This document shows, one piece after another, positions 53,094 to 61,489 of a stretch of 64,000 bases of DNA. Under the pieces are notes generated by a model. The model saw only the letters and a program-made list of their open reading frames with translations. It was not told the DNA's origin and searched no databases. Origin of the DNA: Anaerolineaceae bacterium (GTDB lineage: Bacteria; Chloroflexota; Anaerolineae; Anaerolineales; Anaerolineaceae); assembly GCA_003524305.1 (NCBI GenBank), contig DQHW01000033.1:3269-67268 (forward strand). Direction: 5' to 3'. Position 1 is the stretch's first letter, and every line of letters starts with the position of its first letter. The position numbers and the translations under genes were made by a program.

Positions 53094-55142
53094 ATGCCAA
53101 AAATAATGATCGTTGATGATAATCCTCAAAATGTATATCTGCTAGAAATACTATTAGGTACGAATGGGTATGAAGTTGCTCAGGCATCTGATGGGTTTGA
53201 TGCTTTTGAAATGTCCAAGGTCAGTCCTCCAGATTTGATCATAAGCGACATTTTGATGCCCAAAATGGACGGGTTTACATTATGCAAAAATTGGAGAGCG
53301 GATGAAAAGCTTAAAGACATCCCATTCATTTTTTATACGGCAACTTATACAGAAGAAAAAGACAAAGAATTTGCATTAAGTCTGGGTGCTGACCGATTCT
53401 TTATAAAACCGATGGATCCAAGTGAAATTATTTCATCCGTTAAACAGCTTCTGGAATCTTATGAACGTGAGGAGCAACCCGACCGAAAGTATCCATCTAC
53501 TGAAGAAGGCCAGTTTTTGCGGGAATACAATGAAGTCTTGGTGCGCAAGCTTGAACATAAGATGCTTCAGTTGAAAAAGACCAACTCACGGTTGTTTGCC
53601 TTGTTTTTTTCCAGCACAATATTCAATTTGCACAAACCTTATGAAGAATCGGTATACCAGGTCTTAAATTCATTAACAGAAAAGGCTGGTTATGAAAAAG
53701 CAGCCTATTTCAGGCTTGAGAACGCAGATTTCTTCAGTTTTGATTCAATTGGGTTTGAAATTGAAACAGTCAATAAATTCAAAGAAGAAATAAGCAAGCA
53801 TCGAGGAAGCAGTTTTGGCCTGGTGGGCAAGTGTATTAAAACCAGGGCTGCCATCAACACCGATTCTGTTCAAGAAAATCCTGATTGGCAAGAAGGCCTC
53901 GAAGGGATTAAGTCTCTCCTATATATGCCCGTTCAGTATGATGATCAGTTATTCGGGGTACTGGGGTTATATAGTACTGGTGAAGACAGTTTTTCTGAAG
54001 AAGATGAACAAATATTGTTTACTTTAACTCACAACCTGGCCATATCGATATCAAACCGGATAAGTCAAAAACAGGTTCAAACTCAAATGAACCGCCTGGC
54101 TTCATTGCACCAAATTGATATGTCAATCAATAGCAGTTCTGATCTGTCGTTGACATTGAGCATTGTATTATCGAATGTGATAGCGCAACTAAACGTTATC
54201 GCGGCGGATATTGTATTGATTGAGCGGTTTTCAAATGAAATGAAAGTCGCTGCAAAATCAGGCTTTATGAGTCTATTATCGAATGATGCTATATACACAA
54301 ACCAAATTACACAAAAGGTAATCAGGCAACAAAAAACGTTGAATGTTGATCTGACTGAGATGGAACTGCCGAATGTTTGGGCAAAGGAGGGATTCAAAAC
54401 CTATTGGGGTGTTCCTATCATATCTAAAGGTGTTGTGAGAGGGGTACTTGAGGTTTTTAATAAGACAATTTATAAGCCCGACCAGGATTGGCTGGATTTT
54501 CTGGAAACATTGGGAGGTCAGGCTGCAATTGCCATTGACAATGTAGAAACTTTTGACAATTTAATCAATTCCAACCTTGAGTTGCAAATGGCGTATGATT
54601 CAACGATTGAGGGTTGGTCTAAGGCACTGGATCTCAGAGACAAAGAGACTGAAGGGCATACCCAGCGGGTGACTGAATTATCAGTCGCATTTGCGCAAAA
54701 ACTTGGAATCAGCCAGTCTGACATTATTCATATTCGAAGAGGAGCACTCCTGCACGATATTGGCAAAATTGGTGTTCCAGACCATATTCTTTTGAAACCT
54801 GGTCCGCTTACTGACGAAGAATGGGTGATCATGAAAAAACATCCAGAGACTGCCATGCATTTGATCTCCGGGATTAAATATCTCAATAAAGCGATTGAAA
54901 TTCCATTTTGTCATCATGAAAAGTGGGATGGAACAGGATATCCGCGCGGTTTACGCGGAAATGACATCCCCATAGCGGCAAGATTATTTGCGATCGTAGA
55001 TGTGTGGGATGCACTATCAAGCGACCGTCCATATCGTGCAGCGTGGCCAGTGGAAAAAATTTATCAGCACATTATCCAGGGCAGCGGAACCCATTTTGAC
55101 CCTGACCTCGTTCCGGTTTTTCTCAAGATTCATAAGGAATAA
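53094..55142 (+). CDS. Receiver-GAF-GAF-HD-GYP protein, predicted c-di-GMP phosphodiesterase
   Basis: The 682 residues contain a receiver domain (about 1-120; MIVDDNPQNVYLL, phospho-Asp in LIISDILMPKMDG, Lys in FFIKPMDP), a coiled linker, two GAF-like domains (about 165-320 and 340-490), and an HD-GYP domain (about 505-680) with HTQRVTELSVAFAQKLG, LLHDIGKIGVPDHILLKPG and CHHEKWDGTGYPRGLRG. HD-GYP domains degrade cyclic di-GMP, so kinase-driven phosphorylation may set c-di-GMP level. ATG 53094 follows GAGGG by seven bases. With the two preceding genes it forms one operon. Confidence 0.93.
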   Translation: MPKIMIVDDNPQNVYLLEILLGTNGYEVAQASDGFDAFEMSKVSPPDLIISDILMPKMDGFTLCKNWRADEKLKDIPFIFYTATYTEEKDKEFALSLGADRFFIKPMDPSEIISSVKQLLESYEREEQPDRKYPSTEEGQFLREYNEVLVRKLEHKMLQLKKTNSRLFALFFSSTIFNLHKPYEESVYQVLNSLTEKAGYEKAAYFRLENADFFSFDSIGFEIETVNKFKEEISKHRGSSFGLVGKCIKTRAAINTDSVQENPDWQEGLEGIKSLLYMPVQYDDQLFGVLGLYSTGEDSFSEEDEQILFTLTHNLAISISNRISQKQVQTQMNRLASLHQIDMSINSSSDLSLTLSIVLSNVIAQLNVIAADIVLIERFSNEMKVAAKSGFMSLLSNDAIYTNQITQKVIRQQKTLNVDLTEMELPNVWAKEGFKTYWGVPIISKGVVRGVLEVFNKTIYKPDQDWLDFLETLGGQAAIAIDNVETFDNLINSNLELQMAYDSTIEGWSKALDLRDKETEGHTQRVTELSVAFAQKLGISQSDIIHIRRGALLHDIGKIGVPDHILLKPGPLTDEEWVIMKKHPETAMHLISGIKYLNKAIEIPFCHHEKWDGTGYPRGLRGNDIPIAARLFAIVDVWDALSSDRPYRAAWPVEKIYQHIIQGSGTHFDPDLVPVFLKIHKE

Positions 55143-55194
55143 AGATCGGTAAAGACTGTAATTTACTATTTACTAAAAAATCTTGATCAATGGA

Positions 55195-55227
55195 CCAGAG
55201 GCTTCCTGAATTTCAGGAAGTCTCTGG
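55195..55227. terminator. Hairpin between convergent genes
   Basis: CCAGAGGCTTCCTGA (55195-55209) pairs with TCAGGAAGTCTCTGG (55213-55227), 15 bp including one G-T. No strong T-run follows, so it may be a weak or bidirectional terminator. Confidence 0.55.
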
Positions 55228-55237
55228 CTAATTAAAA

Positions 55238-56383
55238 TCAGTAAAGGATGTACGGTGTATTGGTTGGGATAAATATTATGAAACCCTTACAGGAACAGGA
55301 ATCTATATCAAAATATTGTAAAAACCCCGGGCATTTACGAACCACACAGGTAGAACCATTAGGGATGACTGGTTCAGGTGTCGCGGTAGGTTCAACCACG
55401 GAACAAAGGTTGAGGAGTTGGTTTTTTTTAGGTTTGGTGCCGAATATCCATGAACAGGAGTTATCCACATTCCAGGTTTGGGTTTCATCGGCGCGGTCAA
55501 CAAGTTCAAACATGTCTGCGGTGAGGGGCTGCAACCCTACCCACGGCCACCAACCAAACACTTTTTGATTGGGCAAAACATTTGCTTTGAAGGCGATTTC
55601 GATGATGTTCTCATTCTTTGGAGAGATGCGGCTCCAGGCAAGGTCAGCATCAGCGCCGATACCGCTGTCAAACAGCATTGTTTCGTAGCCATCCCCCGTA
55701 TTCTGATCGTAACGAAAAGCGGTCGTGCCGCCGTTATCCTGATTTGTATCTTGCCAGACTTGTACCCCGTCGGTGCTCCAGGTTGTTGAAGCGGGAAGGT
55801 TAGTTGTAACCAGAAACTCTCCGCGGCTGTCAAGGTCATGATCCAGCTCAAAACCGGCTTTAAAGTCCGCAGGTGCTTGTGCAAAGTTGTTCAAGTTGAT
55901 TTTTAAGAAAATCCAGGGTTCAAGTTTGCCTGCCTGCGACCAGATGATATCCAATGCAGGGACGTATGTGCCGGTGGCGCTGTCAGCAGGACGCTCTATC
56001 ATCTCGCGGTTCCAGTAATCGCAGCCTGAGATGATCACCTGGGTTGAACCGGTCGGCATGCGGACGCCTGTATTGCAATCCGTGGTAATTTGATCGGGGC
56101 TCCAAGCGGGATCACCAGGATAAGTGCTATGGATGATTGGCTGCTGAGTTTCTGTTGGCAGAGGGGCTTCTGTTTGCACAATTGTCTCGGGCACAGCGGT
56201 TTCTGTGGGAAGGTTGAGTGCTGAGGTTTCTTGAATCAGTGGAGCATCAGTGATTTCAACTTGCTCTGTGCCACCCGTTTGGGGAATAATGGTTGTTGGA
56301 TTTGGACGCGGCAAGTTACAACTCGTCAGTACAAAAATTAGAATTACCATTACTAATAAACCCGTTTTTATTGTAACTTTCAT
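55238..56383 (-). CDS. Secreted lipoprotein of unknown function
   Basis: ATG 56383 follows GGAGG. The signal ends in FVLTSCN, a lipobox (Cys about residue 22), then a Thr/Pro/Glu linker (about 25-85). The folded part (about 90-345) looks beta-rich, with NTGVRMPTGSTQVIISGCDY, QAPADFKAGFELDHDLDSRG and EIAFKANVLPNQKVFGWWPW; it may be a carbohydrate- or Ca-binding sandwich, but I do not recognise a family. The C-terminus is Cys-rich (CVVRKCPGFLQYFDIDSCSC), a likely disulfide-bonded tail. Asp-rich loops suggest metal binding. Confidence 0.75.
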   Translation of the reverse strand: MKVTIKTGLLVMVILIFVLTSCNLPRPNPTTIIPQTGGTEQVEITDAPLIQETSALNLPTETAVPETIVQTEAPLPTETQQPIIHSTYPGDPAWSPDQITTDCNTGVRMPTGSTQVIISGCDYWNREMIERPADSATGTYVPALDIIWSQAGKLEPWIFLKINLNNFAQAPADFKAGFELDHDLDSRGEFLVTTNLPASTTWSTDGVQVWQDTNQDNGGTTAFRYDQNTGDGYETMLFDSGIGADADLAWSRISPKNENIIEIAFKANVLPNQKVFGWWPWVGLQPLTADMFELVDRADETQTWNVDNSCSWIFGTKPKKNQLLNLCSVVEPTATPEPVIPNGSTCVVRKCPGFLQYFDIDSCSCKGFIIFIPTNTPYILY

Positions 56384-56624
56384 TTTTCCTCCATTACGAT
56401 TATTATTAATACAGATAAAAAAGATAATTAATATCATAATATCTATATTTCAATAAGTTTTCAATAGCCAGAAATTTGATATATAAGTGACTCGATGGAT
56501 TTTTTGTGAGTGTTAGTCATTTTGAAGGAGTGTTGCATGGAGGAAAAAATAGACTTGAAACTTGTCTTAACATGATATTATTGACAAAAATAATAATCCT
56601 GCCTGGCAGCCTTAGAAAGATTAA
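56384..56624. other. Divergent intergenic region
   Basis: About 240 AT-rich bases lie between the divergent lipoprotein and MFS genes. A 12-codon frame from ATG 56537, behind AAGGAG and ending at 56575, could be a leader peptide; TTGACA at 56581-56586 has no good -10 partner. No clear operator. Confidence 0.4.
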
Positions 56625-57851
56625 ATGGAAGCACAAAACAGCAAGTACAAGTGGTATTTATTAGGCTTAATCCTGGTCACCAATGTGATTCTTCTGGCTA
56701 TGCCATCGATGGCTATGTCTGTGCTTTCAAATGAGCTTTCGCATGAATTGAATTTGAGCGTGGTGCAGGTTGGTATTCTATGGGGAATCGGTTCGCTGCC
56801 GGCTATATTTTCCAGTCTTTTTGGTGGATCATTGGGCGACAAGTTCGGCCCAAAAAAAGTGTTGATCGTAAGTACCTTATTGGTCGGTTTGTTGGGCGCT
56901 GTCAGGGGTTTGTCGCCGAACTATGGTTTGCTGCTGGTTACAGTGGTGCTTGTTGGTGCCTTTATGCCGTTTGTGTTCCTAAATGGCATCAAAACCATCG
57001 GACAATGGTTCCCAAACTCGCAATTAGGGCTGGCCAATGGGGTGGTGACGATGGCCATGGCGCTTGGTTTCTTTTTAGGATCGATATTAAGCGCTTCGGT
57101 TATGTCTCCCTGGCTGGGAGGCTGGCGCAACGTTTTCATCTTCTACGGTTTGATTGGTGCTTTTCTTTGCATCCCCTGGTTTTTCACGCGTTCGGCTCCA
57201 ATCACAAAATCGGCAACCGGGCAATCGGTTTCCATGCTTAAAAGCATTCAATATGTGATCAAAGTAAAAAACATTTGGATTATCGGAATGGTGATGTTCT
57301 GCATGGCTGGGGCAATCCAGGGGGTCATGGGCTACCTGCCACTTTACCTTCGTGGTATTGGCTGGGCGGGGTTGCGGGCAGACAGCGTACTATCCGCATA
57401 TAACCTGGTCAGCATGATATTTGTGCTGCCTCTTGCTTTAATGTCAGATCGTATGGGATCGCGCAAAAAAATAATGATCATTGCAGGCATCATGACTGTT
57501 TTGGGGTTTGGATTATTGAGCCTCGCAAAAGACAACTGGGTTTGGGTGTTTGTGCTTTTATCAGGGTTTATGCGGGATGGATTTATGGCGATGATGTTCA
57601 CTTCGGTGATCGAAACTGAAGGCATCGGCCATGTTTACGCGGGAACGGCCATGGGCATCATCAACAGCATCGGAGGCATTGGCATGAGTGTGGAGCCTGC
57701 ATTGGGCAACAGCCTGGCATCCATTTGGGCAGGTGCACCGTTTGTGTTGTGGGCGGGTTCTGCACTGGCGGCCATGGTGCTGGTCATTTTTCTACAAAAA
57801 AAGCATAAGGTTGTTGTTGAGATCAGTGATATTGAAATTGCTTTGGCTTGA
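56625..57851 (+). CDS. Major facilitator superfamily transporter
   Basis: The 408-residue protein has 12 predicted membrane helices in two bundles. The MFS loop 2-3 motif appears as LFGGSLGDKFGPKKVLI (about residues 65-81), with the equivalent in the second half as LMSDRMGSRKKIMI. GVVTMAMALGFFLGSIL lies in helix 5. It resembles the nitrate/cyanate or oxalate exporter-type MFS groups, but the substrate is not assignable. The ribosome site is weak. No regulator is adjacent. Confidence 0.92.
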   Translation: MEAQNSKYKWYLLGLILVTNVILLAMPSMAMSVLSNELSHELNLSVVQVGILWGIGSLPAIFSSLFGGSLGDKFGPKKVLIVSTLLVGLLGAVRGLSPNYGLLLVTVVLVGAFMPFVFLNGIKTIGQWFPNSQLGLANGVVTMAMALGFFLGSILSASVMSPWLGGWRNVFIFYGLIGAFLCIPWFFTRSAPITKSATGQSVSMLKSIQYVIKVKNIWIIGMVMFCMAGAIQGVMGYLPLYLRGIGWAGLRADSVLSAYNLVSMIFVLPLALMSDRMGSRKKIMIIAGIMTVLGFGLLSLAKDNWVWVFVLLSGFMRDGFMAMMFTSVIETEGIGHVYAGTAMGIINSIGGIGMSVEPALGNSLASIWAGAPFVLWAGSALAAMVLVIFLQKKHKVVVEISDIEIALA

Positions 57852-57884
57852 TTGATTGATAAAGGCAGCATATTTTGATAAGTG

Positions 57885-57920
57885 CAAACCCCCCGGTTTT
57901 TTTCAAGAAACCGGGGTTTG
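57885..57920. terminator. Terminator between convergent genes
   Basis: CAAACCCC (57885-57892) pairs with GGGGTTTG (57913-57920), with GGTTT/AAACC inside and a two-C bulge. It lies between the MFS and pirin genes and may serve both. Confidence 0.75.
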
Positions 57921-57922
57921 TA

Positions 57923-58780
57923 TTATCCATGTTTGATAAATGTGCCGTCGCGCAATTCTTTGACTGCCTCCATGATCTCTTGTTGTGTGTTCATCACGAA
58001 TGGGCCGTAGCGTGCTATGGGTTCACCCAGCGGTTTACCTGAAATCAATAAAAATTTTGCTCCGATTTTGTCTGCTGTGACCTGGATGGTTTCTCCAGCA
58101 CCAAAGATCAGCAGTCTGGTAGCTGAAGCAAAAGTGCCGCCAAAGTCGCCGTCTCCGAAGTAGAGATAGGCAAAAGCAGTGTGATCTGCGGCAATCCGGG
58201 TTGTGAAGGAGGCGGCAGGGTCAAGTGCTACATCCAGATAAGTGGGGTCGGCTGCAATTTCTGTAGCCGGTCCGCGCTGGCCTGCGTATTCGCCTGCGAT
58301 CACTTTTACGTGGATGCCCGGTTCAGGCATAATTTCAGGAATTGAACCCGCCAAAATTTCTTGATAACGAGGCGCGCTCATTTTTAGTATTGCGGGCAAG
58401 TTTACCCACAGTTGAAATCCTTCCATATGTCCATCAGGGCCTTGCTGGGGCATCTCTTCGTGCATGATGCCGCTGCCAGAGGTCATCCATTGCACATCAC
58501 CGATTTTTATGACGCCTGAGTTGCCAAGGCTGTCGGTGTGACGTACCGATCCGGCTTGCATATAAGTAACCGTCTCAATACCGCGGTGAGGATGCATAGG
58601 GAACCCGGCCATGTAATCTACGGGGTCGTGAGAGCCGAAATGGTCAAAAAGCAAGAAGGGATCGAGGTAATCCAACTGACGGGTGGCTATGGAGCGCCGC
58701 AGTCTGACACCGGCACCTTCCATGACACTTTGAGGTTCGATGGAATTGATCACTTTTCTAATACTATTTATTTCTGCCAT
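57923..58780 (-). CDS. Pirin-family cupin protein
   Basis: Pirins are bicupin, iron-binding proteins; some have quercetinase activity, others act as redox regulators. The 285 residues show the N-domain motif LDPFLLFDHFGSHDP and HPHRGIETVTYMQAGSVRHTDSLG (in two parts; His and Glu metal ligands), GDVQWMTSGSGIMHEEMP and a C-terminal cupin ending GEPIARYGPFVMNTQQEI. AAGGAG precedes the ATG. It is convergent with the MFS gene and divergent from the FTR1 permease. Confidence 0.95.
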   Translation of the reverse strand: MAEINSIRKVINSIEPQSVMEGAGVRLRRSIATRQLDYLDPFLLFDHFGSHDPVDYMAGFPMHPHRGIETVTYMQAGSVRHTDSLGNSGVIKIGDVQWMTSGSGIMHEEMPQQGPDGHMEGFQLWVNLPAILKMSAPRYQEILAGSIPEIMPEPGIHVKVIAGEYAGQRGPATEIAADPTYLDVALDPAASFTTRIAADHTAFAYLYFGDGDFGGTFASATRLLIFGAGETIQVTADKIGAKFLLISGKPLGEPIARYGPFVMNTQQEIMEAVKELRDGTFIKHG

Positions 58781-58882
58781 ATTAACTCCTTGAATTATAG
58801 ATAAATCATACCTTAATTAGAAAAATCTCTCCACTTAAAAAGTAAATACTTCTTATAAGAAAGGCCCGGGATTTCAATATTA

Positions 58883-58900
58883 TTATCATAAATATGATAA
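58883..58900. promoter_or_regulatory. Fur-like palindrome upstream of the FTR1 permease
   Basis: TTATCATA (58883-58890), AA, TATGATAA (58893-58900) is a perfect inverted repeat 40 bases before the permease ATG. It resembles the palindrome at 25206 by the flavodoxin gene. Iron-dependent repression is inferred. Confidence 0.5.
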
Positions 58901-58939
58901 AATATGACAAAATTAGTCCAAATTAGGAGTGGATAAATT

Positions 58940-59758
58940 ATGTTGCCTGGTTATTTGCTTGCGTTAAGAGAAGGTTTGGAAGCTGCACTGGTAATCGGAA
59001 TCGTTTTTAGTGTCTTGGCAAAAATGGACCAAAAGCAACTCGGACCAAGTGTGTGGTTCGGAGTTTTCTGCGGCGTTATTGTCAGTCTGACAACTGCATT
59101 GATCCTAAATCGAATTGGCATGGCGTTCGAGGGGCAAGGCGAGCAGATATTCGAAGCCTCTGCCATGCTTCTCGCCGCGGGTATCCTTACCTGGATGGTT
59201 TTCTGGATAGGAAAACAATCCAGTGTAATGAACAAACGAATTGAGCAAAATGTCAAACAATCCGTCGCACGCCATAGCAAAGGAGCAATTTTTCTTTTAG
59301 CTTTTCTGGCTGTGGTGCGAGAAGGAATTGAACTGGCTTTGTTTCTATTGGCGATCAGGCATGAGATCAATCCATTTGAAACAATGTTGGGAGCAGGGTT
59401 GGGTGTCGTAACGGCCGTGTTGGTGGGGGTTCTTGTTTTTACATCAACAAGAAAATTAAGTCTCAACCGGTTCTTTCAAGTTACCAATATCCTGTTGGCA
59501 TTATTTGCGGCTGGTTTGGTTGGGCTGGGGGTGCACGAGTTGAATGAATTGGGATGGGTGCCGGCCGTGATTGATCCCGTTTGGAATCTAAACTCCATCC
59601 TGCCTGAACAATCCACCTTGGGACAATTACTTAAAGCCATGGTGGGATATAAAAGCGCGCCTTCATTGAGCATGGTGATCGCATATTTTGGATATTTCGC
59701 GGTGTTGGGTGGAATTCTTTTCGTCAGACGGCGAACAACGAAAAGTTCATTGTTATAA
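58940..59758 (+). CDS. FTR1-family iron permease
   Basis: FTR1/EfeU proteins import iron across the membrane. The 272-residue product has seven predicted helices and two iron-binding REXXE motifs: REGLEAALVIGIVFSVL (helix 1) and REGIELALFLLAIRHE (helix 4). No EfeO- or EfeB-like gene is adjacent, so it works with other partners or alone. AGGAGTGG precedes the ATG. An upstream palindrome suggests iron regulation, and a good terminator follows. Confidence 0.93.
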   Translation: MLPGYLLALREGLEAALVIGIVFSVLAKMDQKQLGPSVWFGVFCGVIVSLTTALILNRIGMAFEGQGEQIFEASAMLLAAGILTWMVFWIGKQSSVMNKRIEQNVKQSVARHSKGAIFLLAFLAVVREGIELALFLLAIRHEINPFETMLGAGLGVVTAVLVGVLVFTSTRKLSLNRFFQVTNILLALFAAGLVGLGVHELNELGWVPAVIDPVWNLNSILPEQSTLGQLLKAMVGYKSAPSLSMVIAYFGYFAVLGGILFVRRRTTKSSLL

Positions 59759-59772
59759 GTTTTTAAATTATT

Positions 59773-59816
59773 AACCAGCAACAGGTCTCGTTTGATGATC
59801 CTGTTGCTGGTTTTAT
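59773..59816 (+). terminator. Rho-independent terminator
   Basis: AACCAGCAACAGG (59773-59785), a 14-base loop, CCTGTTGCTGGTT (59800-59812), then TTATT. Confidence 0.9.
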
Positions 59817-59902
59817 TGTCAGAGGGAGGAGGTGATAATAACCCGCCTTAATTTCAACAATTAGAGGTTACAAACTTTGTTTCGCCAATTAGGAGGAACC
59901 TT

Positions 59903-60028
59903 ATGAATTATCCTTTTTTTAATAGCCAGTTTTTTTGCTTTGAATATCATTTGCGAATCATTAGGGTTGACGGTCACGAAACCTCACAAGAAGGGGAATA
60001 CTTCTTAAAACACCTGTTATTGAGATAG
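59903..60028 (+). CDS. Possible 41-residue small protein
   Basis: A 42-codon frame starts with ATG behind a strong AGGAGG (59891-59896). It encodes MNYPFFNSQFFCFEYHLR then a charged, Glu/His-containing C-terminus. No family is recognised and no membrane helix is seen. The good ribosome site is the main support; it could instead be a leader for the PadR transcript. Confidence 0.35.
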   Translation: MNYPFFNSQFFCFEYHLRIIRVDGHETSQEGEYFLKHLLLR

Positions 60029-60049
60029 TATAACGATATAAATAGTATC

Positions 60050-60078
60050 TTGACAGACATAGTAATATGATGTATAAA
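60050..60078 (+). promoter_or_regulatory. Sigma70-like promoter of the first padR
   Basis: TTGACA (60050-60055), 17 bases, TATAAA (60073-60078), about 20 bases before the start codon. ACAT (60057-60060) and ATGT (60070-60073), nine bases apart between the boxes, form a small dyad of the kind PadR proteins bind. Confidence 0.6.
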
Positions 60079-60098
60079 TAAAGCATACAGGAGGCAGT

Positions 60099-60428
60099 AT
60101 GGTTGATAACAAAATTTCTTCAGATTTGCTCAGAGGTCATACAGACACGATGATCCTCAAGTTGCTCTTGGATGGCGATAAATATGGATACGAAATATCC
60201 AAACTGATTAGTTCAAATTCACTTGGTGAATATGAACTCAAAGAAGCCACCATGTATTCCAGCTTGAAACGGCTTGAAAGTGACGGAGCCATTACTTCTT
60301 ACTGGGGCGATGAGACCCAGGGCGGCAGGCGGAAGTACTACCAACTCAGTGAAAAGGGTAAAACGCTTTACTTAGAAAATAAAGCAAATTGGGAATACGC
60401 AAAACGCATTCTGGATCAACTTTTATAA
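60099..60428 (+). CDS. PadR-family transcriptional regulator (first)
   Basis: The 109-residue winged-helix repressor has LRGHTDTMILKLLLDGDKYGYEI (in two parts), a recognition segment KEATMYSSLKRLESDGAI and the wing DETQGGRRKYYQLSEKG. AGGAGG lies seven bases upstream of its ATG, and the gene precedes the HAAS-pentapeptide gene by 17 bases. It probably represses its own short operon. Confidence 0.93.
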   Translation: MVDNKISSDLLRGHTDTMILKLLLDGDKYGYEISKLISSNSLGEYELKEATMYSSLKRLESDGAITSYWGDETQGGRRKYYQLSEKGKTLYLENKANWEYAKRILDQLL

Positions 60429-60444
60429 AGAAAAGGATAAAAAA

Positions 60445-61164
60445 ATGAACGAGAGAATTGAAAATTACTTAAGAGGTATTTTCTCGCAATACGAGGATAT
60501 TAAAACTGTGAGAGATTTGAAAGAAGAGATTTCTGTCAATCTGCAAGATCGCTTTAATGATCTGGTCAATGAAGGTCATGATGAAGAAACTGCCTTTAAG
60601 ATGACCATCGATTCGGTTGGTGATATTAGTGAAATTGTTGACAGCATCGCTGCCAAGACAAAATCACTTCATCAAATTGTCAACAAAGATTATTCCAACC
60701 TGGATATGAGCAATTCAGATTTACGCGGTGTGGTCGCGCAAAGTAGTAAGTTCGATAATAGTTCATTAAAAGGGGCTGATTTTAGCGGATCAGATTTAAC
60801 TAATGGTTCCTTCAAATCCATGGATTTAAAAAATGCCATATTTGATGGAGCTAATCTTACACGTGCCAACCTGAAATGGTCCAGCTTGAAAAATGTCAGT
60901 TTCAAAAATGCCAATGTAGAAAATACTGACTTTAATGGGTGTGATTTATCTGGCGCCACCTTCGAGGGTGTAACACTCGTTGGAACAAATTTCAAGGGGT
61001 CTAGTTTAACCGGAACTTCCTTCAAAAACGCGATTTTCGAAAATGTTAATTTTAGAAATGCGGATGTCAAGAAAGCCATCTTTGACGGTGCCACCATGGA
61101 TAAATTAACTTATGCCATGTTAAAAGGGTACAAAGCAAATCTCATAAATGTAAATACGATTTAA
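60445..61164 (+). CDS. HAAS/permease-prefix domain fused to pentapeptide repeats
   Basis: The first 75 or so residues (RIENYLRGIFSQYEDIKTV, DLKEEISVNLQDRFNDLV, DEETAFKMTIDSVGDISEIV) match the HAAS/permease-prefix domain usually found fused to, or next to, membrane proteins and controlled by PadR. Residues about 85-235 form pentapeptide repeats A(D/N)(L/F)xx: DMSNSDLRG, KGADFSGSDLTN, DGANLTRANLKW, TDFNGCDLSGATF and so on, predicted to make a right-handed beta-helix. Repeat proteins of this kind can mimic DNA and bind gyrase, or form scaffolds. There is no membrane helix. AAAGGA precedes the ATG. Confidence 0.88.
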   Translation: MNERIENYLRGIFSQYEDIKTVRDLKEEISVNLQDRFNDLVNEGHDEETAFKMTIDSVGDISEIVDSIAAKTKSLHQIVNKDYSNLDMSNSDLRGVVAQSSKFDNSSLKGADFSGSDLTNGSFKSMDLKNAIFDGANLTRANLKWSSLKNVSFKNANVENTDFNGCDLSGATFEGVTLVGTNFKGSSLTGTSFKNAIFENVNFRNADVKKAIFDGATMDKLTYAMLKGYKANLINVNTI

Positions 61165-61192
61165 TTTTTTTTTTGCAAAGCATTAAAAAATC

Positions 61193-61240
61193 CTTCATCT
61201 TCAGTGAAAGATGAACCTCACTGAAGATGAAGATATTTTT
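61193..61240 (+). terminator. Rho-independent terminator
   Basis: CTTCATCTTCAGTG (61193-61206), a 12-base loop, CACTGAAGATGAAG (61219-61232), then ATATTTTT. Confidence 0.85.
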
Positions 61241-61406
61241 CCTCCCCCAAAAATAATATCTATAGTTTTTTTACTTAATGCGACTTTTTCAAGGAGACGT
61301 TAAAAAATTGAAAATCTCATCTTGTATATTTTGTATGTTAACCATATTTTCTAAAGCTTTTACCGTAATTGATAGCAAAGTGTTTTATTTTAGTATTATT
61401 TTGCTA

Positions 61407-61435
61407 TTGACAAACCCACTACTGCGTGCTACTAT
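61407..61435 (+). promoter_or_regulatory. Extended -10 promoter of the second padR operon
   Basis: TTGACA (61407-61412), 17 bases, TACTAT (61430-61435) preceded by TGC. Transcription should start near 61442, inside the operator dyads. Confidence 0.7.
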
Positions 61436-61438
61436 ATA

Positions 61439-61467
61439 GCAGTAATCAGTGATACTGCATACCAGTA
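61439..61467. promoter_or_regulatory. Candidate PadR operator dyads
   Basis: GCAGTA (61439-61444) and TACTGC (61453-61458) are separated by eight bases; TACTG (61453-61457) also pairs with CAGTA (61463-61467). The two dyads share one arm and cover the predicted transcription start. Confidence 0.55.
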
Positions 61468-61489
61468 ATACAAAATAGAAAGGTTGATT

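Larger units (their letters stand above)
61165..61489. other. Intergenic region between the two PadR units
   Basis: About 325 bases hold a strong terminator (61193-61240), AT-rich sequence, and the promoter-operator of the second padR (61407-61467). No gene is seen in it. Confidence 0.7.

Noticed and set aside
56537..56575. 12-codon leader peptide before the MFS gene
   Set aside because: The ribosome site is good, but there are no regulatory codons or attenuator hairpin, so chance is likely.
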